From Arthrobacter sp. CJ23 (GTDB lineage: Bacteria; Actinomycetota; Actinomycetes; Actinomycetales; Micrococcaceae), in contig NZ_CP102950.1 of assembly GCF_024741795.1 (NCBI RefSeq), positions 372,001 through 436,000 on the forward strand: a stretch of DNA of 64,000 nt, written 5' to 3'. The notes under the pieces were generated by a model, which searched no databases, was not told the origin of the DNA, and saw only the letters and a program-made list of their open reading frames with translations. Position numbers and translations under genes: made by a program. Positions within the stretch are counted from its first letter, which is position 1. Each line of letters begins with the position of its first letter. Positions 25,802 to 34,635 of this stretch are shown here, one piece after another.

Positions 25802-27394
25802 GTGACTATTACTACCCACGAACCCCTGACTGTCACCCTCGGTTCCAGCGGCGTCACCCCCGAGGACGTCCTCGCGGTCGCACGCCACGGCGCGCAGATC
25901 ACCATCTCCCAGGAAGCCCTGGACAACGTCGCCAAGGTCCGCGCCCACATCGATGAGCTGGCTGTCAGCGACACGCCGGCCTACGGCATCTCCACCGGGT
26001 TCGGTGCCCTCGCCAACCGCCACATCCCCAACGAGCTGCGCACCCAGCTGCAGAAGTCGCTGATCCGCAGCCACGCCGCCGGCATGGGCCCGGCCGTGGA
26101 ACGCGAAGTGGTCCGTGGCATCATGTTCCTGCGTGCCAAGACCATGGCGTCCGGCCGCACCGGTGTCCGCCGCGAGGTCCTCGAGACCTTCGTCAAGGTG
26201 CTCAACGCCGGCATCACCCCGCTGGTCCGCGAGTTCGGCTCCCTCGGCTGCTCCGGCGACCTCGCACCGCTCTCCCACTGCGCCCTCGTGGTCATGGGTG
26301 AAGGCGAAGCCTTCGGCCCCGACGGCGAGCTCTACGGCGTCGAAGGCCGCCCCACGGTCGCCGAACTCCTCGCCCAGCACGGCATCGAGCCGGTCACGCT
26401 GGCCGAGAAGGAAGGCCTGGCGCTGGTCAACGGCACCGAGGGTATGCTCGGCATGCTGCTCATGGCGATCGCGGACCTGCGCATGCTGCTCACGACGGCC
26501 GACATCACCGCCGCACTCAGCGTCGAGGCGCTGCTCGGCACGGACCAGGTGTTCCTGCCGGAGCTGCACGCAGCCCTTCGCCCGCACCCTGGCCAGGCCG
26601 CCAGCGCCGACAACATGCTGCGCGTGCTGTCCAACTCGCCGATCGTGGCATCGCACCGCGTGGGCGATTCCCGCGTCCAGGACGCCTACTCGCTGCGCTG
26701 CGCCCCGCAGGTTGCCGGTGCCGTCCGCGATACCGTCACCCACGCCGAGCTGGTCGCTTCCCGCGAACTGGCCGCCGCGATCGACAACCCCGTGGTCCTC
26801 CCGGACGGCCGCGTGTCCTCTAACGGCAACTTCCACGGCGCCCCCGTGGCCTACGTACTGGACTTCCTGGCAATCGCCGTGGCGGACCTGTCCTCCATCG
26901 CCGAGCGCCGTACGGACCGCATGCTGGACCCCGCCCGCTCGCACGGACTGCCGGCCTTCCTGGCCGACGATCCCGGAGTGGACTCGGGCCTCATGATCGC
27001 CCAGTACACCCAGGCCGGGCTCGTCTCGGACAACAAGCGCCTGGCCGTTCCGGCGTCGGTGGACTCCATCCCGAGCTCCGCCATGCAGGAAGACCACGTC
27101 TCCATGGGCTGGCACGCCGCCCGCAAGCTGCGCAAGGCCGTGGAGAACCTTCGCCGCGTGCTGGCCGTGGAACTGGTCACCAGCACCCGCGCCATCGACA
27201 TCCGCACCAAGCTGTCCGACGGCGAACTCACCCCGGGCCCGGCAGGTGCGGCCGTGCTCGAGGTGCTGCGTGAAGTGGTCCAGGGCCCCGGCACGGACCG
27301 GTTCCTGTCCCCGGAACTGGAGGCCGCTGACCGTCTGGTGGGCTCGGGTGCCGTTCGCGCGGCCGCCGAATCCGCCGTCGGGATTCTGGCCTAG
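25802..27394 (+). CDS. hutH: Histidine ammonia-lyase
   Basis: This 530-residue enzyme deaminates histidine to urocanate, the first step of histidine degradation. The electrophilic MIO cofactor forms from residues 150-152, here Cys-Ser-Gly in SLGCSGDLAPLSH, a variant of the usual Ala-Ser-Gly. The conserved YGISTGFGALA is near residue 62. The start is a GTG at 25802, five bases after hutU, with no clear Shine-Dalgarno sequence, suggesting coupled translation. A hairpin follows at 27429-27473. Confidence 0.97.
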   Translation: MTITTHEPLTVTLGSSGVTPEDVLAVARHGAQITISQEALDNVAKVRAHIDELAVSDTPAYGISTGFGALANRHIPNELRTQLQKSLIRSHAAGMGPAVEREVVRGIMFLRAKTMASGRTGVRREVLETFVKVLNAGITPLVREFGSLGCSGDLAPLSHCALVVMGEGEAFGPDGELYGVEGRPTVAELLAQHGIEPVTLAEKEGLALVNGTEGMLGMLLMAIADLRMLLTTADITAALSVEALLGTDQVFLPELHAALRPHPGQAASADNMLRVLSNSPIVASHRVGDSRVQDAYSLRCAPQVAGAVRDTVTHAELVASRELAAAIDNPVVLPDGRVSSNGNFHGAPVAYVLDFLAIAVADLSSIAERRTDRMLDPARSHGLPAFLADDPGVDSGLMIAQYTQAGLVSDNKRLAVPASVDSIPSSAMQEDHVSMGWHAARKLRKAVENLRRVLAVELVTSTRAIDIRTKLSDGELTPGPAGAAVLEVLREVVQGPGTDRFLSPELEAADRLVGSGAVRAAAESAVGILA

Positions 27395-27428
27395 CGCCGA
27401 ACAAAACACCCTCTGGGTGGGTGAATTT

Positions 27429-27473
27429 GCAGCGTCCCGGAAATTGTTCGCAACGCAGTCTCCGGGGCGCTGC
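27429..27473 (+). terminator. Candidate hairpin after hutH
   Basis: GCAGCGTCCCGGA and TCCGGGGCGCTGC can pair (one G.U) around a 19-base loop about 35 bases after the hutH stop. There is no T-run. Confidence 0.45.
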
Positions 27474-27588
27474 AGATGTAGTAAAACTGGTGGGGTGCTT
27501 CACAGCCGCGCCGAAGACGTCGTGGCCATGCAGCCCAACCGTTCACACAACTGAAAACAACGAACATCCACAAAGGGGTAGAAGTTCA

Positions 27589-27837
27589 ATGAAGGCACGC
27601 GGGGCAGTCCTGTCCAGGCGAAACGCACAGTCCGCCACGGTTTCCAACTGGGGAGCCTTGAAGGTGGGGGAGCGGATCGAAGTCGTCAAGCACGCACACG
27701 TGATCGCAGCCGGGGAGGTGCAGGAAGTCTCGGGCAGCGGCAACGTTGTATGGCTTGAGCCCGCGGGGCCCGGCGCCGACGAGGCCCCCAAGCAGCTGTT
27801 CATGAAGTCCGACGGCGTGGTGCTGCGCCGGGTGTAA
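27589..27837 (+). CDS. Small hypothetical protein
   Basis: An 82-residue basic protein starting MKARGAVLSRRNAQSATVS, with AAAGGGG about ten bases before the ATG. The pattern VGERIEVVKHAHVIAAGEVQEVSGSGNVVWLEP suggests a short beta-barrel fold. I do not recognise a family. It is followed by a long stem-loop terminator. Confidence 0.65.
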   Translation: MKARGAVLSRRNAQSATVSNWGALKVGERIEVVKHAHVIAAGEVQEVSGSGNVVWLEPAGPGADEAPKQLFMKSDGVVLRRV

Positions 27838-27854
27838 CTTCAGCTGGCTACGAG

Positions 27855-27919
27855 AAAACCGGGGCTTGTTTCCCATTCCGCAGGTAGTAGGTGCGGATTC
27901 GGAAGCAAGCCCCGGTTTG
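27855..27919. terminator. Bidirectional terminator
   Basis: AAACCGGGGCTTG (27856-27868) pairs exactly with CAAGCCCCGGTTT (27906-27918), and an inner stem TCCGCA/TGCGGA fills the loop. It lies between convergent genes (27589 plus, 27962 minus), and A and T runs at either end fit a terminator that works in both directions. Confidence 0.8.
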
Positions 27920-27961
27920 CTGTCTGCGGGCCGGGGGTGGGCCTGGCCGGGGTGGACCTGG

Positions 27962-28183
27962 CTAGGCGGCGATTGCCTCACGGGTCTGTCCGAAGGGCAC
28001 GGACTCGTCCAGGGCAACGGTGTACGTTCCGGGCTCGTGGCGCGTCACCAGGATGCCGCAGGAGGCGTCCTGCGCTGCTGCCTCGATGAGGGAATCGACG
28101 GCGCGGTCGAGGCCGTCGTGGACCTCGTCGGCCCGGGAAAAGGACAAACGGATTTCGCGTTCTTCTGTCACTACAGCGGTCAT
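27962..28183 (-). CDS. Small hypothetical protein
   Basis: A 73-residue acidic protein starting MTAVVTEEREIRLSFSRADEVHDGLDRAVDSL. The ATG at 28183 has AGGAGG seven bases upstream, a strong signal for this start over an upstream in-frame ATG. It has no recognisable domain but a regular strand-helix-strand pattern. It lies just downstream of the NAD-glutamate dehydrogenase gene on the same strand. Confidence 0.7.
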   Translation of the reverse strand: MTAVVTEEREIRLSFSRADEVHDGLDRAVDSLIEAAAQDASCGILVTRHEPGTYTVALDESVPFGQTREAIAA

Positions 28184-28287
28184 GTGGGGGCCTCCTATTA
28201 CTTGTCGCCTTCGAGGGCGACCCATCAATCATAGGACCTTTGTCCGCAATATTTGTAAGATGACTGGCACGCGACGCTCAGGGGGCG

Positions 28288-31200
28288 TCAGCGGCGGACC
28301 GTGGCACGGAGGAGTTTCACTGCCACGGACAGGGCCGCGATATCCACTGGACCTGGCTTGATGGCCTCCTTGATGGTGTCCTGGATGCGGGCGAGTTGTT
28401 CGATGTTTCCGCGTTCCCAATCCATGATCCGCTCCACCGGATCCGCTGCTGCTTCCGAGGAACGGGGCGTGTGCCGGACCACGGCCTTGGTCATGTCGGC
28501 CAGGACCAGATACATGTCATCCCGCAGCGCGGCTCGCGCCAACGCCTCCCAATGGGTGTCACGCGGAAGCATGGTGATGTGCTCCAGCAGCGGTACGGCC
28601 GAGATGCGTTCGAAGATGGAGAAGTAGACCTCCCCCACGGTCTCGACGGGCTCCTGCAGTTCCTCGGCTATCGCGCAAATGTCCAGGAGCCCGTAGCAGA
28701 CCAGGATCTCGGAGGCCCGGAGTCCCAAGTCATGGGGCAGCCCGACGGCGTCCGTGTGGGCGAGGCGCTTCAGTGAGTGGTTCAGGTTGTTGCCGTGCAG
28801 GAAGCTCGTGAGATTGGCCCGCATGAGGGACATGGGCTGCTCCAAACGGGCCAAGGCATCCGCAATGGGCTTGTCCCGGAAATCATGGGTGACGTACCAG
28901 CGGGTGGACCGGTCGAGGAGCCGTCTCATGTCCAACGCCACGGCGCATCCGTGCTCACTGGGGAGGCTGGCCGGCAGCTGGGCCAAGGCCTCAGTGATTG
29001 AGTCGAGGTCCCAAAGATGGCGCATCACCACGAATCCGCGCGCCACCGCGGCCGCGGAAACCGTGGTTTCCTCCATGGCACGGAAGGCGAAGGCGATGCC
29101 GCCGAGGTTGATCATGTCGTTGGCCACCACAGTGGCCACGATCTGGCGGCGAAGGGGATGTGTGGAGAGATCTTCGCCGAACCGCTCGGAGAGCTGGCGG
29201 GGGAAATACTCGTGCAGCGTCTGCGAGAACCAGGGCTCGTCCGCCAGCCCACCCTCGGTCAGCTCACGCGCCAGCTCGATCTTGGCATACGCCGCCAGCA
29301 CAGCGAGTTCGGGCGTGGTCAGTCCCCTTCCGGTGTCGACGCGTGCCTGCAACTCCTCCGTGGTGGGCAGGCATTCGAGCTCGCGGTCCAGGTCAGTGGC
29401 AGAGTCCAGCCAGTCCATGGTCCGTTCGAAGCTCGGGCTCCATTTGAGGACCAATTGCCCGTCATTGAGCAGGAGCACATTCTGGTCGGCGTTGGTTTTC
29501 AGCACGAGCCTGCCCACTTCGTCCTGGAGCGAGTGCAGGAAGCCCGTCCTTTCGTGCGCGGACATCTTTCCCGCGGCGATCATCCGGTCGAGGAAGATCT
29601 TGATGTTCACTTCGTGGTCAGAACAGTCCACGCCGGCAGAGTTGTCGATCGCGTCGGTGTTCAGCAGGACCCCGCCCAGGGCCGCCTCGATCCTGCCTCG
29701 CTGGGTGATGCCGAGGTTGCCGCCTTCGGCGATGATGTGGGTGCGGAGCTGGGCGGCGTTGACCCGGATGGCATCGTTCGACTTATCCCCGACGTCGGCA
29801 TGCGACTCAGTGGTGGCCTTGACGTAGGTGCCGATTCCGCCGTTGTAGAGCAGGTCCACCGGGGCCATGAGGACGGCCTTCAGCAGTTCAGGCGGGGACA
29901 TCGCCAACTGGCCGCTCGGATCGGCGCCTTCCTCCAATCCCAAGGCGAGGCGGACGGGTTCGGTGATGCCGATCGACTTCTCCAGCCGGGAGAACACCCC
30001 TCCGCCGGGGCTGAGCTTGGCGGGGTCGTAGTCGGCCCAGGAGGAGCGGGGGAGTTTGAAGAGCCGCTCCCGTTCGGCGTAGGACACGGCCGGATCGGGC
30101 GTGGGGTCCAGGAAGATGTGCCGGTGGTCGAAGGCGGCGAGCAGCTTGATGTGCTTGGAGAGCAGCATGCCGTTGCCGAACACATCGCCGCTCATGTCGC
30201 CGATGCCCACCACCGTGAAGTCCTCGGTGCGGGAGTCGATCAGGAGTTCGCTGAAGTGGTGCCGCACGGACTCCCAGGCGCCGCGGGCGGTGATGCCCAT
30301 CTGCTTGTGGTCATAGCCCACCGATCCGCCCGAGGCGAAGGCATCGCCCAGCCAGAATCCGTACTCCGCCGCCAGCGCGTTGGCGATGTCGGAGAACGTC
30401 GCCGTACCTTTGTCGGCGGCCACCACGAGGTAGTAGTCGTCGCCGTCGTGCCTCACCACCCGTGGCGGCGGAACCACGCGGCCGTTGGTGCCGCCGTCGG
30501 GATCCGCAAGCAGGTTGTCCGTGATATCCAGCAGCCCGCGGATGAAGATCCGGTAGCTTTCCTGCCCCTCGGCCAGCCAGGCGGCCCGGTCTTCGGCGGG
30601 GTCCGGGAGTTGCTTGGGGTAGAAACCGCCCTTCGCTCCGGTGGGAACAATGACGGCATTCTTGACCGTCTGGGCCTTCACCAGTCCCAGGACTTCCGTG
30701 CGGAAGTCTTCACGGCGGTCGGACCAGCGCAGGCCGCCGCGGGCGATGGCGCCGAAGCGCAGGTGGACGCCCTCAACGCGTGGTGAGTAGACCCAGATTT
30801 CGAACTGTGGCCGGGGAGCCGGGGCGGCCGGGACAGCGGACGGGTTGAGCTTGAAGCTCACATACGGTTTGTTCAGGTAGAAGTTGGTGCGCAGCGTGGC
30901 CTCCACCAGGCTCGCCAACTGCCGCAGCAGGCGGTCAGCGTCGAGGACCGGGACGGCGTCGATGGCCTCCGCCAGCTCCTTGCGGGCCGCCTCGGCGGCA
31001 CGGGCCCGGTGGTTGAACCTGCTGCCCGCTTCCAGCAGGTTCGGCTGGAGAAGGTCAGGATCGAAGAGGTCCGGGTCAAAGCGGTCGGGATCGAACTTCG
31101 TCTCGAACAGGGCAAGCAGTGCGTGGGTTGCCCGGACGTTCTCGCGGAGGGTGTCCGCGATGAATCCGTACGAATTGGTGCTCCCCAACTGCCGGAGGTA

Positions 31201-33252
31201 CTTCGCGTACGCCCGCAGGATTGTTGTCCGCCGCCAGTCGATCCCCTCCCGGATCACCAGCGCATCGAAGGCGTCCGACTCCACGTCACCGCGCATCGCG
31301 GCACAGAACGAGCCGGCCAGCAGCTCACCGGTGCCCACGGGATCCACCCCGCGCGGGTACTTGAGCCCGAGGTCGTAGAGGAAGAAGGAGCGGCCGTCGG
31401 CGCGCTGCACATCGAACGGACGCTGGTCGAGGACCTTCAGGCCCAGGTTGTGGAAGAACGGCAGGATCTGGGTGAGGCTCTGCGGCCGCGTCAAATAGAG
31501 CCGGATCCGTGCATCCTCGGCCAGGACGGCAGTCCCCGGGCGCCGGTACACGGTCAGCAGCGGGTCTGCGGTGCCGGCATCCACCCCGGGTCCGAAGCTC
31601 TCGAACCGGATGATGTCCCCAACCGCGTCTTCCACCTCGTAGTCGGCTTTGTAGCTGGCCGGGAAGGCGGTGGCCCATTCCCGGGACAGCCGCGAGGCCT
31701 CGTCCGCCGGGAACCTGGCCTGCAGTGCCTCGTCCAGGCCCTCCGCCCAGGACCTTGTGGCGGCGATGATCCGCTGCTCCAGGACCGCTGAATCGACGAC
31801 GGCGGCCGCGCCCCCGCCGGCCGCGCCCCCGCCGGCCGCGCCTCCGCCGGCCGCGCCCCCGCCCGGCAACAGGATCCGGAAGAACACGCGGGCCATGGCG
31901 GACTCGCCCAGGCGGAGCTCGAACTCGATGGCGTCGGAGCCGAAGGCCTCCCGCAGTTCGCGTTCAATATTGAGGCGGACGGCCGTGCTGTAGCGGTGGC
32001 GCGGCAGGAAGACCAGGGCCGTCATGAACCGGCCGTGCGAATCCGGCCGGAGGAACAGCCGCGTGCTGTGCCGCTCCTGCAGGCGCAGGATGTCGCGCGC
32101 GTGCCCGGCCAGCTGGCCCGCATCAATGTGGAACAGCTCGTCGCGGGGATAGGCCTCCACCACGGCCAGGAGCTCCTTGCCCTGGTGCGAGGTGGGCGAG
32201 TAGCCGAAGGTCCGCAGCACTTCATCCACGGTGTCCCGGATGACGGGGATCTGGAGGGCCGAACGGGAGGCAGAGCTGGGAGCAAAGAGGCCAACGAAAG
32301 TGCGTTCGCCGCCGCGCGTGCCGTCACGGTTGACCGTGGCCAGGCTGATTTCGTCGAGGTAGGCCCGGCGCAGCACCGTCGAACGCAGACTCGACTTGGT
32401 CAAGGTCAGCGCCGGGGCTGTTCCCGTCCCCATGGAAGGTTTCGAAGCGGTGGCCGAGGCCGTGGCGGGTCCGTGGTGCGAAGCGTCCGCCGTACCCCGG
32501 AGCAGCCCTAGTCCGTGCCGGCCGCGGTATCCCAGGAACACGAAATTCCCGTCGTCCAGCCAGCGCAGCAACTCCTGGACCTCCCGCGCTGCGGGGACTG
32601 TCCGCGAGAGCTCGTCCAAGCCACGGACCTCGCCCGCCAGTTCCTCGTGAATGGCGGCGGTGTCCTCCGCCGCGGCCCGGACATCGCCCAGGACGGTCTG
32701 CAGCCGCTCAATGAGGCGCTCTGCGCTCGCCTCGTCCGGAAGCCGGGAAATCTCGACGGCGATCCAAGCCTCGGTGAGCGGTCCGCCGTCGTGCTGGTGC
32801 ATGGGGGCGGAAGACACGGAAGGCGCGGCTTGCGCATGAACGTCGACGCCGGACGGCAGTCCCGTCCGCAGCGGTCCGCGGCGGACGTCCGTGAGTGCGT
32901 GGGTTATGGGGTCCCGGCTGACGCTGAACGTGGGATGGACCAGGAGGCGGATGGCGGCGTTGTCCCTGGCGATTTCCGCGGTGACGGACGGGACCAGATA
33001 GGGCATGTCGTCGGTGACGATCGCCACGAGGCTGGCATCGGCCTCGTTCAGTATGCCGATCACGGCCTGGCCGGGAGTCCGCCGTTCCGCCAACGATCGG
33101 TGGTACCGTGCCCGTTCCAGGAGCGTATCCGCCGTGTAGTTGCGGATATCGTCATCGGCCACGTGCTCGTAGTAGTCGGTCAGGAATCCTTCCGCCGTTC
33201 GGATGGATCCGCCGCCCTGGGCGTGGTCCGCGGGCTCGATCCTTGGTGACAT
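28288..33252 (-). CDS. NAD-specific glutamate dehydrogenase (large, Bac_GDH)
   Basis: A 1654-residue enzyme of the large bacterial NAD-glutamate dehydrogenase class (about 180 kDa, as in Streptomyces and Pseudomonas) that oxidises glutamate to 2-oxoglutarate. Conserved parts include ARGGLRWSDRREDFRTEVLGLVKAQTVKNAVIVPTGAKGG in the catalytic core and AEGGNLGITQRGRIEAA further on. A four-copy 15-bp tandem repeat adds a Gly/Ala linker at about residues 464-484. The start MSPRIEPADHAQ at 33252 is preferred; an earlier frame runs through the tRNA-Cys region and is not coding. It supplies the glutamate-oxidation step below hut. Confidence 0.95.
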   Translation of the reverse strand: MSPRIEPADHAQGGGSIRTAEGFLTDYYEHVADDDIRNYTADTLLERARYHRSLAERRTPGQAVIGILNEADASLVAIVTDDMPYLVPSVTAEIARDNAAIRLLVHPTFSVSRDPITHALTDVRRGPLRTGLPSGVDVHAQAAPSVSSAPMHQHDGGPLTEAWIAVEISRLPDEASAERLIERLQTVLGDVRAAAEDTAAIHEELAGEVRGLDELSRTVPAAREVQELLRWLDDGNFVFLGYRGRHGLGLLRGTADASHHGPATASATASKPSMGTGTAPALTLTKSSLRSTVLRRAYLDEISLATVNRDGTRGGERTFVGLFAPSSASRSALQIPVIRDTVDEVLRTFGYSPTSHQGKELLAVVEAYPRDELFHIDAGQLAGHARDILRLQERHSTRLFLRPDSHGRFMTALVFLPRHRYSTAVRLNIERELREAFGSDAIEFELRLGESAMARVFFRILLPGGGAAGGGAAGGGAAGGGAAAVVDSAVLEQRIIAATRSWAEGLDEALQARFPADEASRLSREWATAFPASYKADYEVEDAVGDIIRFESFGPGVDAGTADPLLTVYRRPGTAVLAEDARIRLYLTRPQSLTQILPFFHNLGLKVLDQRPFDVQRADGRSFFLYDLGLKYPRGVDPVGTGELLAGSFCAAMRGDVESDAFDALVIREGIDWRRTTILRAYAKYLRQLGSTNSYGFIADTLRENVRATHALLALFETKFDPDRFDPDLFDPDLLQPNLLEAGSRFNHRARAAEAARKELAEAIDAVPVLDADRLLRQLASLVEATLRTNFYLNKPYVSFKLNPSAVPAAPAPRPQFEIWVYSPRVEGVHLRFGAIARGGLRWSDRREDFRTEVLGLVKAQTVKNAVIVPTGAKGGFYPKQLPDPAEDRAAWLAEGQESYRIFIRGLLDITDNLLADPDGGTNGRVVPPPRVVRHDGDDYYLVVAADKGTATFSDIANALAAEYGFWLGDAFASGGSVGYDHKQMGITARGAWESVRHHFSELLIDSRTEDFTVVGIGDMSGDVFGNGMLLSKHIKLLAAFDHRHIFLDPTPDPAVSYAERERLFKLPRSSWADYDPAKLSPGGGVFSRLEKSIGITEPVRLALGLEEGADPSGQLAMSPPELLKAVLMAPVDLLYNGGIGTYVKATTESHADVGDKSNDAIRVNAAQLRTHIIAEGGNLGITQRGRIEAALGGVLLNTDAIDNSAGVDCSDHEVNIKIFLDRMIAAGKMSAHERTGFLHSLQDEVGRLVLKTNADQNVLLLNDGQLVLKWSPSFERTMDWLDSATDLDRELECLPTTEELQARVDTGRGLTTPELAVLAAYAKIELARELTEGGLADEPWFSQTLHEYFPRQLSERFGEDLSTHPLRRQIVATVVANDMINLGGIAFAFRAMEETTVSAAAVARGFVVMRHLWDLDSITEALAQLPASLPSEHGCAVALDMRRLLDRSTRWYVTHDFRDKPIADALARLEQPMSLMRANLTSFLHGNNLNHSLKRLAHTDAVGLPHDLGLRASEILVCYGLLDICAIAEELQEPVETVGEVYFSIFERISAVPLLEHITMLPRDTHWEALARAALRDDMYLVLADMTKAVVRHTPRSSEAAADPVERIMDWERGNIEQLARIQDTIKEAIKPGPVDIAALSVAVKLLRATVRR
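31804..31863. repeat. Four 15-bp tandem repeats in the GDH gene
   Basis: Four head-to-tail copies of a GGCCGCGCCCCCGCC unit (one with a C-to-T change) encode GGGAA repeats on the minus strand. The unit is in frame, so copy number changes would alter only the linker length. Confidence 0.9.
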
Positions 33253-33414
33253 GTCGCTGCGCCTCCGCCACGCAAGGAGCGGCCGTGCTGTTGCGGTCGG
33301 CGAATCCTTGCGCCTGCTTTCATGATGGCTGGCCCAGGGCAGGCAGTCCACTCCTTCAGTGCACCGCGTGGGCGGCGGCGTCTCCGCGTGCCCGGGAGCC
33401 ATGGCTCCCTTCAG

Positions 33415-33485
33415 ACGTGGTGGCGGGATTCGAACCCGCGTGCGCTGCTTTGCAGGCAGCTCCCTGGCCTCTCGGGTACACCACG
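33415..33485 (-). tRNA. tRNA-Cys (GCA)
   Basis: The minus strand folds into a full cloverleaf: acceptor CGTGGTG with CACCACG, anticodon stem GCTGC/GCAGC around loop CTGCAAA (anticodon GCA), T stem GCGGG/CCCGC with TTCGAAT, and discriminator T, as expected for cysteine tRNA. The D stem has three pairs. CCA is not encoded. Confidence 0.95.
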
Positions 33486-33613
33486 TGCAATGAGAGTAGG
33501 CAGGCCGCCGAGCCCGCTCCAAGAATGGTTGCGCCGGGTTGCCCAAGATTGAGCAGCGTTGCGCAGGGTTGCCTGTCGTGACGCCGCGGAGGCGCGGCGT
33601 CAATCTGCGCCAG

Positions 33614-34561
33614 CTACGCCAGCAGCGTGTTCACAAGCCGGGCCGCCACCTTGGCCGTGCGGGCGTCGATGTCGAACTCGGGGTTCAGCTCGGCCACGTC
33701 CAGGTGCAGCAGCTTCCCGCTCGCGGCCACCTGCCGGCACACGGCGCTGATGACGGGAAGGGGCACGCCGTACGCAGCGGGTGCGCTGACGCCAGGCGCC
33801 ACGGACGCCGGCAGCACGTCCAGGTCGATCGTCAGGTACAGGACGTCCACACCCGCCAGGAAATCCGCCACGAAGGCCTCAACGGATTCCGGCGAGCAAT
33901 CCTCGTCCAGCAGGTATTTCACGCCGAGCCGGTCCGCGGTGTCGAAGAGCGTGCGGGTGTTGTTCGGTTCGGAGATTCCGACGACGGCGTAGTTCAGTCC
34001 GCGTCCCGCGGCGGCTTCCGCGTGGGCCATCTGGAGGAACGGGGTGCCGGAGCTGGGCACTGGCTCGTCGCGCAGGTCGAAGTGCGCGTCCAGGTTCAGC
34101 ACACCCAGCCGCTTCCCCCGCACCGTCTCGGAACCGGCAACGCCAAGGTAGCTGGCAAACGCGGTCTCGTGGCCGCCGCCGAGCACCACGGTGAGGCTAC
34201 CGGCGTCGAGCAGTCCCGAAATGGCGCGTCCGGCACGCTCTTGGCCAGCCTCCAGCGAGTCGTCCTCCACAACCACGTCACCGGCGTCGAACACGTCACG
34301 GTCCAGGTGGTAAGCCAGCGGTCCCAGCGCGGCACGAATAGCGGCAGGAGCCGCAGCGGCACCCACACGGCCCTGGTTGCGGAGGACGCCGGCGTCGCTG
34401 CAGAAACCCAGCACGACGGCGGGCCGCAAGGCCGCGGCGGCCACTGCGGAAGTGTGCGGCGCAATGGCCTGCCACCAGCGGCGGTGGGCGTCGCCGTCGC
34501 CGTCGAAACGGCCGGTCCACGGCGTGGGGGTGACATCTACGGTGAGCACGCTGGTTTCCAT
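33614..34561 (-). CDS. hutG: Formimidoylglutamase
   Basis: A 315-residue arginase/ureohydrolase-family protein. The manganese-binding signatures are GGGHETAFA, NLDAHFDLRD with FLQMAH, and YLTIDLDVLPASVAPGVSAPA. The HGE-type start (PWTGRFDGDGDAHRRWWQ) is characteristic of HutG, which hydrolyses N-formimino-glutamate to glutamate and formamide, the last hut step. It is separated from hutUH by the GDH gene, and transcribed the other way. Confidence 0.92.
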   Translation of the reverse strand: METSVLTVDVTPTPWTGRFDGDGDAHRRWWQAIAPHTSAVAAAALRPAVVLGFCSDAGVLRNQGRVGAAAAPAAIRAALGPLAYHLDRDVFDAGDVVVEDDSLEAGQERAGRAISGLLDAGSLTVVLGGGHETAFASYLGVAGSETVRGKRLGVLNLDAHFDLRDEPVPSSGTPFLQMAHAEAAAGRGLNYAVVGISEPNNTRTLFDTADRLGVKYLLDEDCSPESVEAFVADFLAGVDVLYLTIDLDVLPASVAPGVSAPAAYGVPLPVISAVCRQVAASGKLLHLDVAELNPEFDIDARTAKVAARLVNTLLA

Positions 34562-34635
34562 GCTTCAAGCACACCCGAACCTGGACATGAAAACTACCTG
34601 TCCAGCGCCGCGAGTGTCTGGAACTCCGGACTCAC

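Noticed and set aside
31804..31863. Tandem repeats as a CRISPR or mobile-element end
   Set aside because: Units are 15 bp, contiguous without spacers and in frame with a coding sequence.
28288..33603. Full 1771-codon frame as the glutamate dehydrogenase gene
   Set aside because: The first 117 codons run antisense through tRNA-Cys, lack homology and show no ribosome-binding site; the protein starts at 33252.
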